NCBI GenBank assembly: GCA_002104945.1 | Contig: MCFH01000014.1 | Span: 866,274 to 930,273 of the forward strand | Length of the DNA stretch: 64,000 nucleotides | From: Piromyces finnis | Lineage: Eukaryota > Neocallimastigomycota > Neocallimastigomycetes > Neocallimastigales > Neocallimastigaceae | Reading direction: 5' to 3' | Notes under the pieces: generated by a model | What the model was told of the DNA's origin: nothing | Databases searched by the model: none | Seen by the model: the letters and a program-made list of their open reading frames with translations, nothing else | Program-made: the position numbers and the translations under genes | In this document: positions 53,427 through 64,000 of the stretch, piece by piece | Position numbering within the stretch: position 1 is the first letter of the stretch | How the letters are laid out: every line of letters begins with the position of its first letter

Positions 53427-53458
53427 ATCTCGCAGGAGCTCGACTTAAAGGGCGAGAT
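53427..53458 (+). other. Stem-loop overlapping a polypurine tract
   Basis: AATCTCGC/GCGAGATT (8 bp) encloses AGGAGCTCGACTTAAAGG. The 3' side, AAAGGGCGAGAT, is purine-rich and abuts LTR-A, a plausible plus-strand primer. The loop carries GCTCGAC, also found in the array units. Confidence 0.6.
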
Positions 53459-53514
53459 TGTAAAGATATAAGATATATCTTTAGATTATTTAATAATTAA
53501 TTATTAATTATTAA
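53459..53514 (+). repeat. LTR-A copy 3, left piece (split by copia-3)
   Basis: TGTAAAGATATAAG through the second head palindrome to ATTAA, where copia-3 enters. The remainder is at 59105-59808. Confidence 0.85.
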
Positions 53515-53788
53515 TGAAAGAATAGAATTTAGCTAGAACTTAAATTACTAATAAAAATTTATATTACTAATATTAAACTTTAATTAATAATAAAATTATA
53601 ATGTAATTACTAATGTAATGTTTCTTAGAATAATCGTAACATATAGTATTACTAATTTACATTAGCCACATACTTTAGTATAAAAAGGAATTTGTAAATG
53701 TATTATTAAAATCTTTGTAATTACCTTTATTAAATTAAATTTAATAAACATAATAAATAAACTTTATTAAACCTAAATTTACTTTTCA
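53515..53788 (+). repeat. copia-3 5' LTR
   Basis: TGAAAGAATAG...TACTTTTCA. GCCAC 53665-53669, TATAAAAA 53679-53686, TGTAATTACC near 53724 and AATAAATAAA near 53751. Confidence 0.93.
53665..53686 (+). promoter_or_regulatory. copia-3 promoter core: GCCAC box plus TATA
   Basis: GCCAC, 9-nt spacer ending in TTTAG, TATAAAAA. Same plan as the other two copia LTRs. Confidence 0.65.
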
Positions 53789-53802
53789 GATTAAGAGCCT
53801 CA
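53789..53802 (+). other. copia-3 primer-binding site
   Basis: GATTAAGAGCCTCA, one base different from copia-1 and copia-2, touching the LTR and immediately followed by the start ATG. Confidence 0.7.
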
Positions 53803-56253
53803 ATGGCTACCGAATATATTCTTTCTAACCACGGACGTCCACTTAACGGTGACAATTTTAGTGCTTGGAAATTAAGAATTACCAGCATCCTCACCGCTTT
53901 AAATCTCAAGAATTATTTAGACCAAAATATTACTACTAATGAAATTCAAGATCCAGGTGAAATCCTAAGAATACAAAAGGAAAATGCAGCTGCTGTATCT
54001 ATTATACTTAACAATATTGAAGATAAAATCTACCCGTTGATAACCGATACTGATACTGCCCACGAACTTATGGAAAACTTAAAAATCCTCTTTGAGCAAG
54101 ACGAAGATGTAACTTTACAAGAATGGATGAACAAATTAAGAGATATGAAGGTCAAAAATCACAAAGAAATACTTAGCGTAACTAGTAAAATGATGTCCAT
54201 ATTTAAACAAATGGAGAAGAAAAAGTTACCAATTACTGAACAAGAAAAAATAGATTATCTCTTAGGATGTATGCCAAAAGAACTAAAAATCATTTTCATT
54301 TCTGGAACCACAACTACTGCAAATGACGTTTATGAAGATATTAAAAATAAATACAAATTACTCTACCATATAGGAAAAAATAAAGAAATTAGAAATACAA
54401 GAAGCTATGATGAAGATATGATGGACATTGACTTAGTTAACAATATAATGAAATTTAACAAGGGCAACAACAATAACTCTAGAATAAGCAAATACTGTCA
54501 TATATGCAATATGAAAAATCATAATACTAGTGAATGCGGTTATAACACAAAAAACAAGAATAGATACAACAAATACAACAATAACAGCAACAACAACAGA
54601 AGGAAACTATATCAAAATAACAAAAGAAATTATAATAGAAACAACATCAATTATTTAAACAAGAAAGAAATGGATGAAATTTTATCAAATGATGGACTTG
54701 CCTATATTAATAACATCAATAATAAAGAAAATAATGAGAAATCTTCGAACTCTACTACCTGGATATATGACACAGGTGCTTCTGAACACATAACTAATGA
54801 TAAAAGTATTTTAAGAAATTTTGTTGAACAAAAATTAAAAATGAAGTGTGCCAACAATACTACTTGTGAATTTCAGGGATTCGGTACATACGAAGGAAAA
54901 CTAAATAACCATAACATAACATTAAAAAGGGTTTTATACTCCAAGGATATAGCACAAAATCTAATAAGTGGAATAAAATTAGCACAATCACACATAAATT
55001 GTGAAATAATTAATAAAAATTTCAAACCACAGTTAATAATCAAATACAATAATAAAAATATATTTAGAACACATGTCAATAAAAGGAATAATTTCAAAAT
55101 TAAAACACAAAATAATAATTTCAATGATAAAAAGATATATTGTATCAATGAAAATTTATCAAATAATATATGGCACAATAGATTAGGACATTACTATAAC
55201 AAAAATCTAGAAAATTTTTTAAAGTCACACAAAATTGAAAATAATGAATGCCTACATTGTAAAATATCAAAATTAAATAGAAAACCACACAATGGAATCC
55301 CACCCAAAGCGACTAGAAGAAACGAAGTTATTCATTCCGATGTTATGGGACCTTTACCACCATCAATAAATCAATATAAATATATTCTAACTTTTATTGA
55401 CGAAGCTACTAGAAAAGGTTGGGTATTTAATCTAAAAAACAAATCAGATGTTACTAGTACGACTATCAATTTTATTAAATTAATCAACAATAACTACCAA
55501 AATGAAAAAATTAAAATCTTTAAGTCTGATAATGGAAAAGAATACAATAATAAAAAATTATTAAATTTTTGTAAACGAAATGGTATTAAGAAAGAATTTT
55601 CCCCACCTTACAATCCTCAAAACAATGGGATAGCTGAACGTTTCAACAGAACTATTACATCGTGCGTTAAAACAATTTTGTTTTGGGCAAAACTTAGTTT
55701 AAACTTTTGGGAATATGCAGTAAAACATGCTGTATATATTTATAATATAATACCACACAGTTGTATTTCCAATAAAATTCCTAATGAAATATACTTCAAT
55801 AAAAAGATAAATCTAAACTATTTAAAAACTTTTGGTTGCATTGCATACTATAAGAATTTCAACCAAAACAAAAGAAAATTTGATATCAACTCCAGAAAAG
55901 GAATTTACTTAGGATTTAATAATAATACTCACTGTTTTATAATTATGGATTTCTACGATCATAATATACATTTAGTAAGAGAAGCAATTTTCATAGAAGA
56001 AAAACCAGGCAATCTCAAAATTGTATCCGACAACAATCCTGGTTACTCTAATATTTCAAAAACAAAAATTTCTAATGGTACAATGGTATATAAACATGAT
56101 CAGGAATCTAACTATGAGGAGATCGATACCAACCACTATCCTACCATAATTAAAATCAAGAATAATTTTGACAATAATTATAATAATATCAGTGAGGATA
56201 GTTACACAGAAGAAATTTTTCAGCAAAATAATTGTAAAAATTTTAAAATTTAA
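53803..56253 (+). pseudogene. copia-3 Gag, protease and integrase (5' part of broken Gag-Pol)
   Basis: 816 residues; the last few come from the inserted LTR-A. Gag has a CCHC knuckle (C-H-I-C, H, C) near 54498. The protease has Y-D-T-G-A-S-E-H near 54766, followed by H..H and C-L-H-C near 55174-55255. The integrase core shows H-S-D-V-M-G near 55336, F-K-S-D-N-G near 55525 and N-N-G-I-A-E-R near 55624. The ATG follows the primer-binding site directly. The true coding sequence ends at 56232, where the LTR-A begins. Before that hit the frame ran on into RT; together the two parts would be about 1,425 residues, near the 1,501 of copia-1. Confidence 0.92.
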
Positions 56254-56956
56254 AACAGATTATAAAATTTTTTACAATAAAACAAAAACACTAAAAATAA
56301 AAAATTAAAAACAAAACAAAATTTATTTATATCCTCTTTTATTTATTCTTATTTAGTTATTAACTAAACTATAGTCAATAACAATTACATCGTTTAACTA
56401 TGAAATTTTACATGTATTTATATTTTTTACAAATTATATTTTAATATACTATTCTATTTAATTATACATATATTCAATATAAAATAAACAAAACTAATTT
56501 AATACTAATTTAATTAAATAATAAAATAATAAAACTAAACTAAAACTAATTAAATACACTTTTGATTCAATTTGAGTAAACTACAAATTGAATACAGTCC
56601 ATGTATTACCTATATATTAATTAAATATTAATAATACTATTTATTATATATTTACTATTAAAAAATACTAATTTAAAACTACGCTAAAGTTATTAAACTA
56701 TTTTTAATTAAATAAGAACTTTTTAAGATTTAATTTGAATATTTAAAATATTTAAATTTAATTATCCATTAATTTAAATATTTATCCAAATTTCATTTCC
56801 AATTTTGATATTTTAAAATTAATATTTATTTAATTATTCCTTAAAATTTATATAATAAATTTTATAAATAATTTTTCATTAAAAATATCAAAATTATTAT
56901 TTAATAATTATTAATTAATTATTAAATAATTTAAAGATATATATTATATCTTTACA
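56233..56956 (-). mobile_element. Solo LTR-A copy 4, antisense inside copia-3
   Basis: Reverse complement of LTR-A (starts TGTAAAAATTTTAAAATT on the plus strand, ends TATCTTTACA), 724 bp, more diverged from copies 2 and 3 than they are from each other. ATAAT on both sides (56228-56232, 56957-56961). A solo LTR implies insertion of a whole A-type element followed by LTR-LTR recombination. Confidence 0.9.
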
Positions 56957-58809
56957 ATAATAATCATGAAAATAGTGATGATGGTTACACAGAAGAAATT
57001 TTTCAAGATGAAAATAATCTTAACAATTATGAAAATGATGTAATTATTCAAAATAAAAAATTAGTTACCGAGAATTCCAACAAAGATAATAATGAAAATA
57101 TCAGCAATAACAATAATAAAAGACCACTTTCACCTACTGAAGATACACATATTAGCAAATATAGAATTACAAATACAACTGAAGAAGAAAATATTTCTGA
57201 AAATATTGTAAACAACACTATTTATAATATTGACAATAACGATAAAAATTCTGAATGTAACACATTATTTTCTATTAATACTGAGGTTCCACTTACTTTC
57301 AATGATATATTTAAAAGAGAAGATTGGAAAGAATGGAGACGCGCTATTAGAAATGAACTTTTTAATCTATACAATAATAAAGTTATGATATTTACCAAAA
57401 ATATTCCAGAAAATACAAATGTTATCTCTACAAAATGGGTTTTTAACATAAAACGTGATTCGAACAATAAAATTTCAACATATAAAGCTAGACTTGTTGC
57501 TAGAGGATACAAACAAAAATACGGAATTGATTATGACAATATCTACTCACCTACATTAGACATTGTTTGCATTAGACTCATTCTATCTTTAGCTGCAAAA
57601 TTTAAATGGAACACCTACCAACTAGATATTAAGGCCGCGTATTTAAATGCTCCATTAGACAAAAATGTTTATGTTTCTATTCCCCAAGGTGATAAAAACT
57701 ACAATAAAGGTTTCTGGCTTCTTAAGAAATCGTTATATGGATTAAAACAATCAGGCCGTAATTGGAATATCACTATCTCTGAATTTCTCTCAAAAATTGG
57801 ATTTACTCAATGCAAATCGGAATCTTGTTTATTTTATAAAACTTTTGATAATTCTTTAACTTGTTTAATAGGTCTATACGTAGATGACATGATTATTTCT
57901 GGCACTAATCAGGAACTTATTAGCACTATATTAAAAATTAAAAATAAATTTTCTATTTCAAAATGTGAAACTATTAATTTCATTTTAGGCATTCAGGTTG
58001 TACAGAAAAACTTCAGTTACACTATTTCCCAAAAATCATATATTGAAAACATTTTATCAAAATATAATTTTAACAATATTAAAAAATCTAAAACCCCTTG
58101 TACTGGTGTAAATTATGTTTCTAAGAACAATTCTTTATTCGATAAAACTATCTACAAATCGGCTATTGGTTCTTTAATTCACTTAGCTAAATGCACTCGC
58201 CCTGACATTGCTTATGCTGTTAATAATGCCGCCAGATATTGTGAAAATCCTACTGTTAGTGACTGGCATAAAATCATTAATATATTTAAATATCTCAATT
58301 TTTCTATGGAATACTCTATCACTTATGATGGATCTGGTGAATTTATTGCTTATTCTGATGCTGATTTTGGGGGAGACAAAAATGATAGAAAATCTACATC
58401 AGGCAATCTAATTTGTATGGGAAATAAACCAATCTTTTGGTCATCAAAGAAACAAAAAGTAGTTGCTCTTTCAACAGCTGAAGCGGAACTTATAAGTACT
58501 TCAGAACTAACAAGAAAAATCTTATGGCTAAGAAACATTTTTAAAGAAATTTTGAACAAAAATATAACAATAAAAATATATACAGATAATTTATCCAGCA
58601 AAAAGACAATTGAAAATGGACAATTCAACAACAATATGAAACACATAGACTTAAGAGAACACTTTATCTTTGACGCTTTTAAAAATAATAAAATAATTTT
58701 AGAATATATAAAATCTGAAAATATGCTCGCTGATACATTAACCAAAAATACTAATGGGCCAAAAATGACTAAATTCACAAACTTAATTTTTAATAAACAA
58801 AATAAATAA
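56957..58809 (+). pseudogene. copia-3 reverse transcriptase and RNase H (3' part of broken Gag-Pol)
   Basis: Open from the solo LTR edge to the pol stop (first good ATG 57385, inside RT). An Asn/Glu-rich linker precedes RT with W-K-E-W-R-R-A-I-R-N-E-L, S-T-K-W-V-F, Y-Q-L-D-I-K-A-A-Y-L-N-A and Y-V-D-D near 57880. RNase H follows with D-A-D-F-G-G-D near 58360, S-T-A-E-A-E and the D-N-L-S-S-K motif. A 30-odd-bp stretch coding Y-T-E-E-I-F-Q occurs on both sides of the LTR insertion, a partial tandem duplication older than the insertion. No stop within. Confidence 0.92.
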
Positions 58810-58817
58810 TTAAGTTT

Positions 58818-58826
58818 GAGGGGAAG
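58818..58826 (+). other. copia-3 polypurine tract
   Basis: GAGGGGAAG, preceded by TTT, abuts the 3' LTR. Confidence 0.8.
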
Positions 58827-59099
58827 TGAAAGAATAGAATTTAGCTAGAACTTAAATTACTAATAAAATTTATATTACTAATATTAAACTTTAATTAATA
58901 ATAAAATTATAATGTAATTACTAATGTAATGTTTCTTAGAATAATCGTAACATATAGTATTACTAATTTACATTAGCCACATACTTTAGTATAAAAAGGA
59001 ATTTGTAAATGTATTATTAAAATCTTTGTAATTACCTTTATTAAATTAAATTTAATAAACATAATAAATAAACTTTATTAAACCTAAATTTACTTTTCA
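58827..59099 (+). repeat. copia-3 3' LTR
   Basis: As the 5' LTR minus one A in the run near base 40. Followed by ATTAA. Confidence 0.93.
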
Positions 59100-59104
59100 A
59101 TTAA

Positions 59105-59808
59105 ATAATAAATTAATATTTAGTAAAACTGATTATAAAATTTTTGAGTAAATTTTATGGAATAATTTAATAATAAATTATTTTATAATAATTCCGTTAA
59201 ATTTAAATTAAGATAAATATTTAAGTTTAAGGAATAAAAGAATTTTAATTAAATTTAAATATTTTTTAAATACTTTTTATTTAATTTTAGAATAGATTAT
59301 ACTTTTTTATTTAAATTTAGAATAGTTTAATAATTTTAACTTAGTTTTAAAAATAGATTTATTTATATTTCAATAGGAAATATATTAAGAATAGTATTGA
59401 TAATATTAAATTAATTTATAGAAAATACATGGGCTTTATTCAATTTTGAGTTTACTCAAATTGAATTAAAAGTATAATGAATTAGTTTAGTTTAGTTCTG
59501 TTATTTTATTATTTAATTAAATTAGTTTTGTTTATTTTATATTAAATATATGTTTATTTAAATAGAATAATATATTAGAATATAATTATGAAAAATATAA
59601 ATACATGTAATTTTTATTTGTTAAATCGATGTAATTGTTATTTTCAATTTTTTAATTATTAACTATTATATAGCTAATAATATTTTTAAGAGTTTAAATA
59701 AAATGTTTTCTTAAAATAAAAATTTAATGTTTTATTTTTTTATTTTTGTGTTAATAAAAATTGTTTTGTTTTAAGTATAAAATCTGTTTTAAATTTTATA
59801 CTTTTACA
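59105..59808 (+). repeat. LTR-A copy 3, right piece (candidate 3' LTR)
   Basis: Continues the LTR begun at 53459 and matches 48222-48931 closely. Its end, ATACTTTTACA, is fused to the gypsy-3 pol fragment with no target duplication. Confidence 0.85.
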
Positions 59809-60354
59809 AATATCATCTGCAGTTTGATCTTCTTTGGAATATTCTATAATTTTATCTAAGATGTCATTCATAATTCCAATGAAAGAAGGAATTTCTTTTA
59901 TATTTTTACTATCCAAAATATATTCAGGATTATCTTCAATATTTTTTATCATATAATCCGGTCTTCTTGATAAGCTATCAGGTTTTCCATTTTTCCTACC
60001 TTGTCTATATATTAATTCGAAGTTATATTCTTGGAAAAATAGGTGCCATCTATACTGACGTTGATTACCAATTTTACCACCTAAAGTATATAGTAAATTC
60101 TTGTGGTCAGTATAAACTTTAAATTTGTGTTTAGCTCCTAATAATAGATGTCGCCAATTTGCAAATGCATCTTTGATTGCTAACAATTCTTTTTCTGTAA
60201 TTGAATAATTAATTTCTGCATTATTTAAACCCCTGGAATAATAAGCTACTGGGTGTAATTTATTTTCATCATCTTTTTGAGATAGTATTGCACCAATTGC
60301 ATAATTACTTGCATCGCATTCCACAACATATGGTTTTAAAAAATCTGGATACAT
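59809..60354 (-). pseudogene. gypsy-3 RNase H fragment
   Basis: Minus-strand frame beginning at the Y-P-D-F junction after RT. RNase H motifs: E-C-D-A-S-N-Y-A-I-G, E-K-E-L-L-A-I, T-D-H-K-N-L, then the connection to integrase (S-L-S-R-R-P-D-Y). It is cut by LTR-A; the last ~20 residues of the open frame are LTR sequence. Integrase is missing. The frame differs from the RT part because one T appears lost at the junction near 60356. Confidence 0.88.
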
Positions 60355-61397
60355 TAAATTGGTGATGTAATTAATCTATTTTTTAATTCTTCAAAAGATT
60401 TTTGACATTCTTCTGTCCAAATAAATTTTTTATTCTTTTTTGTTAATTCATGTAGTGGTTTTGCAATAAATGCAAAATTCTTAACGAATCTTCTGTAGTA
60501 ATTACATAGTCCAACAAAATGTTGTACATCTTTTACATTTTCTGGAACAGGCCAATCTTTAATTGATTTAATTTTCTTTGGATCCGTGGATACCCCAGAT
60601 CCAGAAATTACATAACCTAAAAATTCAACTTTATCTTGATCAAATTCACATTTTGATAATTTTGCATATAAATTATTTTCAATTAATTTTTTGAGAAACA
60701 ATCGAACATGTTGATGATGTTCTTCCAAATTTTTTGAAAAAATTAATATATCATCCAAATATAAAATTACAAAATTTTCAAGATAAGGTCTGAGAACAGA
60801 ATTAATAAATGATTGGAAAGTGGCGGGTGCATTTTTTAATCCGAATGGCATAACTAAATATTCGTAATGTCCATATTTTGTACGAAATGCAGTTTTGTAT
60901 TCATCTCCTTCTTTTATTCTGATTAAATTATAAGCGGAACGTAAATCTAATTTTGTGAAATAATTGGAATCTTTAACTCTTTCGATGATATCATTAATTA
61001 GTGGTAATGGATATGAATTTCTAATTGTCACAGAATTTAATTTTTTATAATCCACACATAATCTAAGAGTACCATCTTTCTTTTTTTGAAATAATACAGG
61101 GTAACCGGCTGGAGATTCGGAAGGACGGATAAATCCCTTTTCCAAATTTTCTTTGATATATTCTTTTAAAACATCTGATTCTTCATTTGTTAGTGGATGA
61201 ATTGGACCATAATGTAAGGTAGCATCTTTTTCTAAAAAAATTTTACAATCTGTCAATCTATGTGGTGGCAATTTATCTGCTTCTTTTTTACTAAATACAA
61301 TAGCAAGATCTCTATAAAATTCTGGTATATCTTCTAATTTTGGTTCTTCAGAATCTTCTTTTGAATCTTCTTTATATGATAAAAATGAATTAATCAA
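60354..61397 (-). pseudogene. gypsy-3 reverse transcriptase fragment
   Basis: 347 residues of Ty3/gypsy RT: L-P-P-H-R-x-x-D-C start region, S-P-A-G-Y-P-V-L-F-Q-K-K-K-D-G-T-L-R-L-C-V-D-Y, F-T-K-L-D-L-R-S-A-Y, V-M-P-F-G-L-K-N-A-P, catalytic Y-L-D-D and a thumb ending in the F-V-G-L-C-N-Y-Y-R-R-F motif. It is clearly a different family from gypsy-1 (LFQKKKDG versus LLAKKKNG) and much less Asn-rich. The frame is open further upstream to about 61570, so the TTG at 61397 is not a natural start. It ends at TAA through a one-base deletion. Protease, gag and LTRs are absent. Confidence 0.9.
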
Positions 61398-61687
61398 TAA
61401 ATTATAATTGATCTTATTATCATAATTATTACTATTTAATTTTTCCTTATTTTTAATAATTTTATTCGAAACATTTTGTTGAAAATTATTAGAAATTTTA
61501 GAATTAATTTTTAAAAAATTAAATTTTGATTTTTTGATATTAAAATTTTTAAATTTTTGATTTTAAAAATTTTTGAATTATTTGATTTGGATATTTAATT
61601 TATTTTTTAATCGTCTTCTATTCTTGACAAATGGTTAAGCTATTTTAATAATAAAAACATTATATCATTATTCCTTATCAACACTAA
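61398..61687 (-). repeat. gypsy-3 linker remnant and LTR fragments
   Basis: 61398-61570 continues the gypsy-3 frame (Asn/Lys-rich, no motif). 61590-61615 is the reversed start of LTR-E (CTTCTATTCTTGACA). 61620-61685 is the reverse of 25981-26034. Confidence 0.55.
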
Positions 61688-62130
61688 TGTAAGAAATATT
61701 TGTGGCCATAAGTTTGCCCACAAATATTTCAATTGAAACCATATATTCTGGTCATCATTTATTGGCCGGATATATGTATAACCATATATTAATGGTTATT
61801 AATTAAATAGGAAGTTTATTTGCTTTACCCAATCAAGTGGTAAAGAAAATAAACTCATATAGTTAAATAGTATAGTTAAAACTAACGTTAAATACTTTAG
61901 CGTTAGTATTAGAGTAAATTAGTAACTATAATAATAATTTATTATAATTATACTAAATAAATAAAAGATATAATTAAAAATAATTATTTAAGTAAATTTA
62001 TTTCATAATAATATTTATATATACTTATATTTATTTTTGTGTTATAATATTTATTTTCTTTCTTTTATTATTTTTTATAAAACTTTATTTAGTTATTAAC
62101 TCGTATAGAGAGGTAATAACTAACTTAATT
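61688..62130 (+). mobile_element. LTR-C copy 3, truncated
   Basis: Follows copies at 8446 and 10331 from TGTAAGAAATATTTG to AACTAACTTAATT, where LTR-E sits; the last ~60 bp of C are missing. Confidence 0.65.
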
Positions 62131-63347
62131 TGTAAAGTGGGCTAGGATTGGTATGTAACTTGGTCAGAATGTTTTATATAATATAACTTAATTTACTAAT
62201 AAAATATTAAACTTATTTATTATTAAATCTTTTCTTCAAAACTTATTAAAGAATTTAATTAATACTAATTTAAAATTAAATAGGTTTTTATATTTAAAAT
62301 AAAAATTTTAATATAATTTAATTATGAAATTTGTTTATTAATTAGTTATTTATTAAGATAATATTTATTAAGTTATATTATAATTAATAATTAATAATTA
62401 ATAATCTTACAAAGAATTTCAAAATTGATTTCAATTCTTTGTTTAAATACTTTTTTCTTACATATAATAAAATTACATTGATTTTAATATTGATATTAAT
62501 AATAAAGATAAAAATAAAATAATTTTAAATTAAAATATTAATAATTGATATTGATATTAATAATATGAATTCATATGATAGATCTTAAGATTAGTCTTTT
62601 AAATTACTTTTAAAATAAAAGTATTGTTTTAACCATTTAAATTGTAAATATTTAATATTATAGATTGAGAATAACAATTACTGATACTAATTATATATTC
62701 TCATGATTAATTAATTAATAATTATAACTAATGATTTTTGATCCAAAGGCTTTTTGGTTTGATTATGATTGAGGTTATTAATCAAAATTATTTGAAAATT
62801 TATTAATTAATTTTTATAATTGATTAGGTTTGTAATCAAGAATATTTATTATCTAACCTTATTTAATAATAATGGAGAATTTTAAATTAAATTATTTATA
62901 GAAAGTTGGATGACTTGAATAATGACTTTAATTATATAAATTAATATTAATCATTTTAATATATATTATTATATATATTAATTGGAACTAATTAATTCTT
63001 TAAATAGCTATATCTCAAGAACTAGTGGTCTAAATTAGCTGAAAATTTGTGAGAATATAAATCTCAACTAGTACTTTCTAATAAAATTGATTTGAATTCT
63101 CTAGAAAAGGAAAATAGGACACGAGATTCAGAAGTTATCACTAGTTTCGTATAGCACATTTTCTTCTCAAGGGTTAATTTATTGAAAATTAAATTTTGTG
63201 ATCCTTAACCCTTTTCAATATTAAATTTTTCCAATGATCTTTTTAATTATTTTAAAAGTGTTTTAATAATTTTTGAAATATAAATTTGATTTTTAAATTG
63301 TTTATTTGAATATTTAATTTATTTTTAATCGTCTTCTATTCTTGACA
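62131..63347 (-). mobile_element. Solo LTR-E copy 2, complete
   Basis: 1217 bp; on the minus strand TGTCAAGAATAGAAGACG...CTAGCCCACTTTACA. TAATT on both sides (62126-62130, 63348-63352). Contains the AAGGGTTAA/TTAACCCTT stem (about 63172-63215), the TTAGAAAG box near 63080, and an ACAAAGAATT/AATTCTTTGT hairpin near 62407-62445. Confidence 0.85.
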
Positions 63348-63351
63348 TAAT

Positions 63352-64000
63352 TGTAAAAGTTTTACTAAACTTATAATTTAATATTAAAATATTAAATTAA
63401 ATAAAAGATTAAAGATAACTAGGTTAGAAAAAATGTTTTATTAAAAATAATCTAATTGTTTTATAAATGAATAATTAATTATGTATTATAGTTAAAATAA
63501 TTTCTTTTATTTTATTTGAAGAGTATATAAATAATAAGATTATTAATAGTAATACTTGTTAAGTATTAATAAGGTAATAATCTTTACAAAGATTTAATTC
63601 ATAAAACTATTCTAAACTATTATACTATTCGTAATTTTACATTTATATAAAATACTTTTAATACATGATTATTTTTTATAATGTATTTTATAATACTAAG
63701 GTTAAACTTAGACTTATTACTAATTATTAAAAATAACTATTGTTTATATATTCATAATTTAATTATTCTTAATTTAAATATAATTCATTAATGATATTAA
63801 TAATTTATAATCTTTAATTCAAGATTATAAGTTATGTTATTGAAATAATTATTATAAATAAAGTTAGTTAATTCCGGAAAATAATTTTAATTTTAATTAA
63901 AACAATAATTTATATCCTTTTGGGTGAATGATTTATGTTCAATTCATCGGTGATATTCTCTGAATAAACAATTTATTTAATTATACAATAATTTATCCTT
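63352..64000 (-). mobile_element. LTR-F copy 2, cut by window end
   Basis: Reverse complement of the 3' 650 bp of LTR-F (26895-27546): TGTAAAAGTTTTACTAAACTT start, the TATA/hairpin region, and TTTTGGGTGAATGATT near 63918. Its remainder lies beyond the window. Confidence 0.8.

Larger units (their letters stand above)
53515..59099 (+). mobile_element. copia-3: Ty1/copia element split by a solo LTR-A
   Basis: 274/273-bp LTRs differing by one A in a run, ATTAA target duplication (53510-53514, 59100-59104), primer-binding site, Gag-Pol frame and polypurine tract. The frame is interrupted only by an antisense LTR-A (56233-56956) with its own ATAAT duplication. The two halves are otherwise open and in phase, so copia-3 was intact when hit. 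Confidence 0.93.
48167..59808 (+). mobile_element. Candidate non-coding LTR element (LTR-A pair, LARD-like), with nested insertions
   Basis: Two LTR-A copies in the same orientation, 48167-48931 and 53459-53514 plus 59105-59808. By eye they differ at only about four positions and a poly-T run, and both carry a ~90-bp stretch absent from copy 1. Between them lie 4.5 kb without coding capacity, ending in a purine-rich AAAGGGCGAGAT next to the second LTR. This is the plan of a large non-autonomous LTR derivative. Against it: the outer 5-mers (ACCAA, AATAT) do not match and no standard primer-binding site follows the first LTR. Confidence 0.6.

Overview
This is a very A+T-rich eukaryotic window (about 80% A+T or more by eye, higher between genes). 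It holds no recognisable host protein gene. It carries intron-less nuclear-type tRNA genes and is otherwise built almost entirely from LTR retrotransposons, solo LTRs and LTR fragments nested in one another. The asparagine/lysine-rich, poly-N reading frames and the composition would fit a very AT-rich fungus such as an anaerobic gut fungus, but nothing here fixes the taxon. UAA, UAG and UGA behave as stops and UGG as Trp, so the code looks standard.

Layout. Old LTR fragments (1-1614) lead to copia-1 (1664-6807), an intact Ty1/copia element sitting inside an LTR-A. A Ser/Met tRNA pair (7454-7615) follows, then LTRs B and C and a hairpin-rich repeat H (10839-12566). Next is gypsy-1 (12567-19563), a Ty3/gypsy element with gag, then protease-RT-RNase H-integrase broken by one frameshift and two stops. 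Solo LTRs B, D, E, L and B follow, then a Thr/Gly tRNA pair (24685-24835), solo LTRs J, F and G, and a second H copy split by copia-2 (29787-35061). Copia-2 has near-identical LTRs but a multiply broken frame and no RNase H. A solo gypsy-1 LTR, further D, J, C, D and H copies, and gypsy-2 on the minus strand (42508-47033; apparently identical LTRs, Gag plus protease only) come next. An inverted copy of the Thr/Gly tRNA block and a gag relic precede a probable non-coding LTR element (LTR-A pair, 48167-59808). Its 4.5-kb interior holds an eight-unit array of structured hairpins, and its 3' LTR is split by copia-3 (53515-59099), which is itself split by an antisense solo LTR-A. The window closes with a minus-strand gypsy-3 pol fragment and LTRs C, E and F.

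How the parts work together. The three copia families share one LTR plan: a GCCAC box just upstream of TATA, a TGTAATTACC box, AATAAA signals, a TTTGAGGGG polypurine tract and a primer-binding site abutting the LTR. That site matches the anticodon arm of tRNA-Lys(CUU) rather than a tRNA 3' end. Both gypsy gag genes end in a textbook -1 frameshift heptamer (UUUAAAC or UUUAAAU) placed on the gag stop, followed after 6-8 nt by a hairpin with different but fully paired stems. Several LTR families keep hairpins whose stems change in a compensatory way.

Most novel candidates are the hairpin array at 49482-51020 inside a non-coding LTR element, the conserved-loop hairpin of repeat H, the Gag-protease-only gypsy-2 with a preserved frameshift signal, and the internal tRNA-Lys priming site. 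Coordinates were read by eye; junctions may be off by a base or two.
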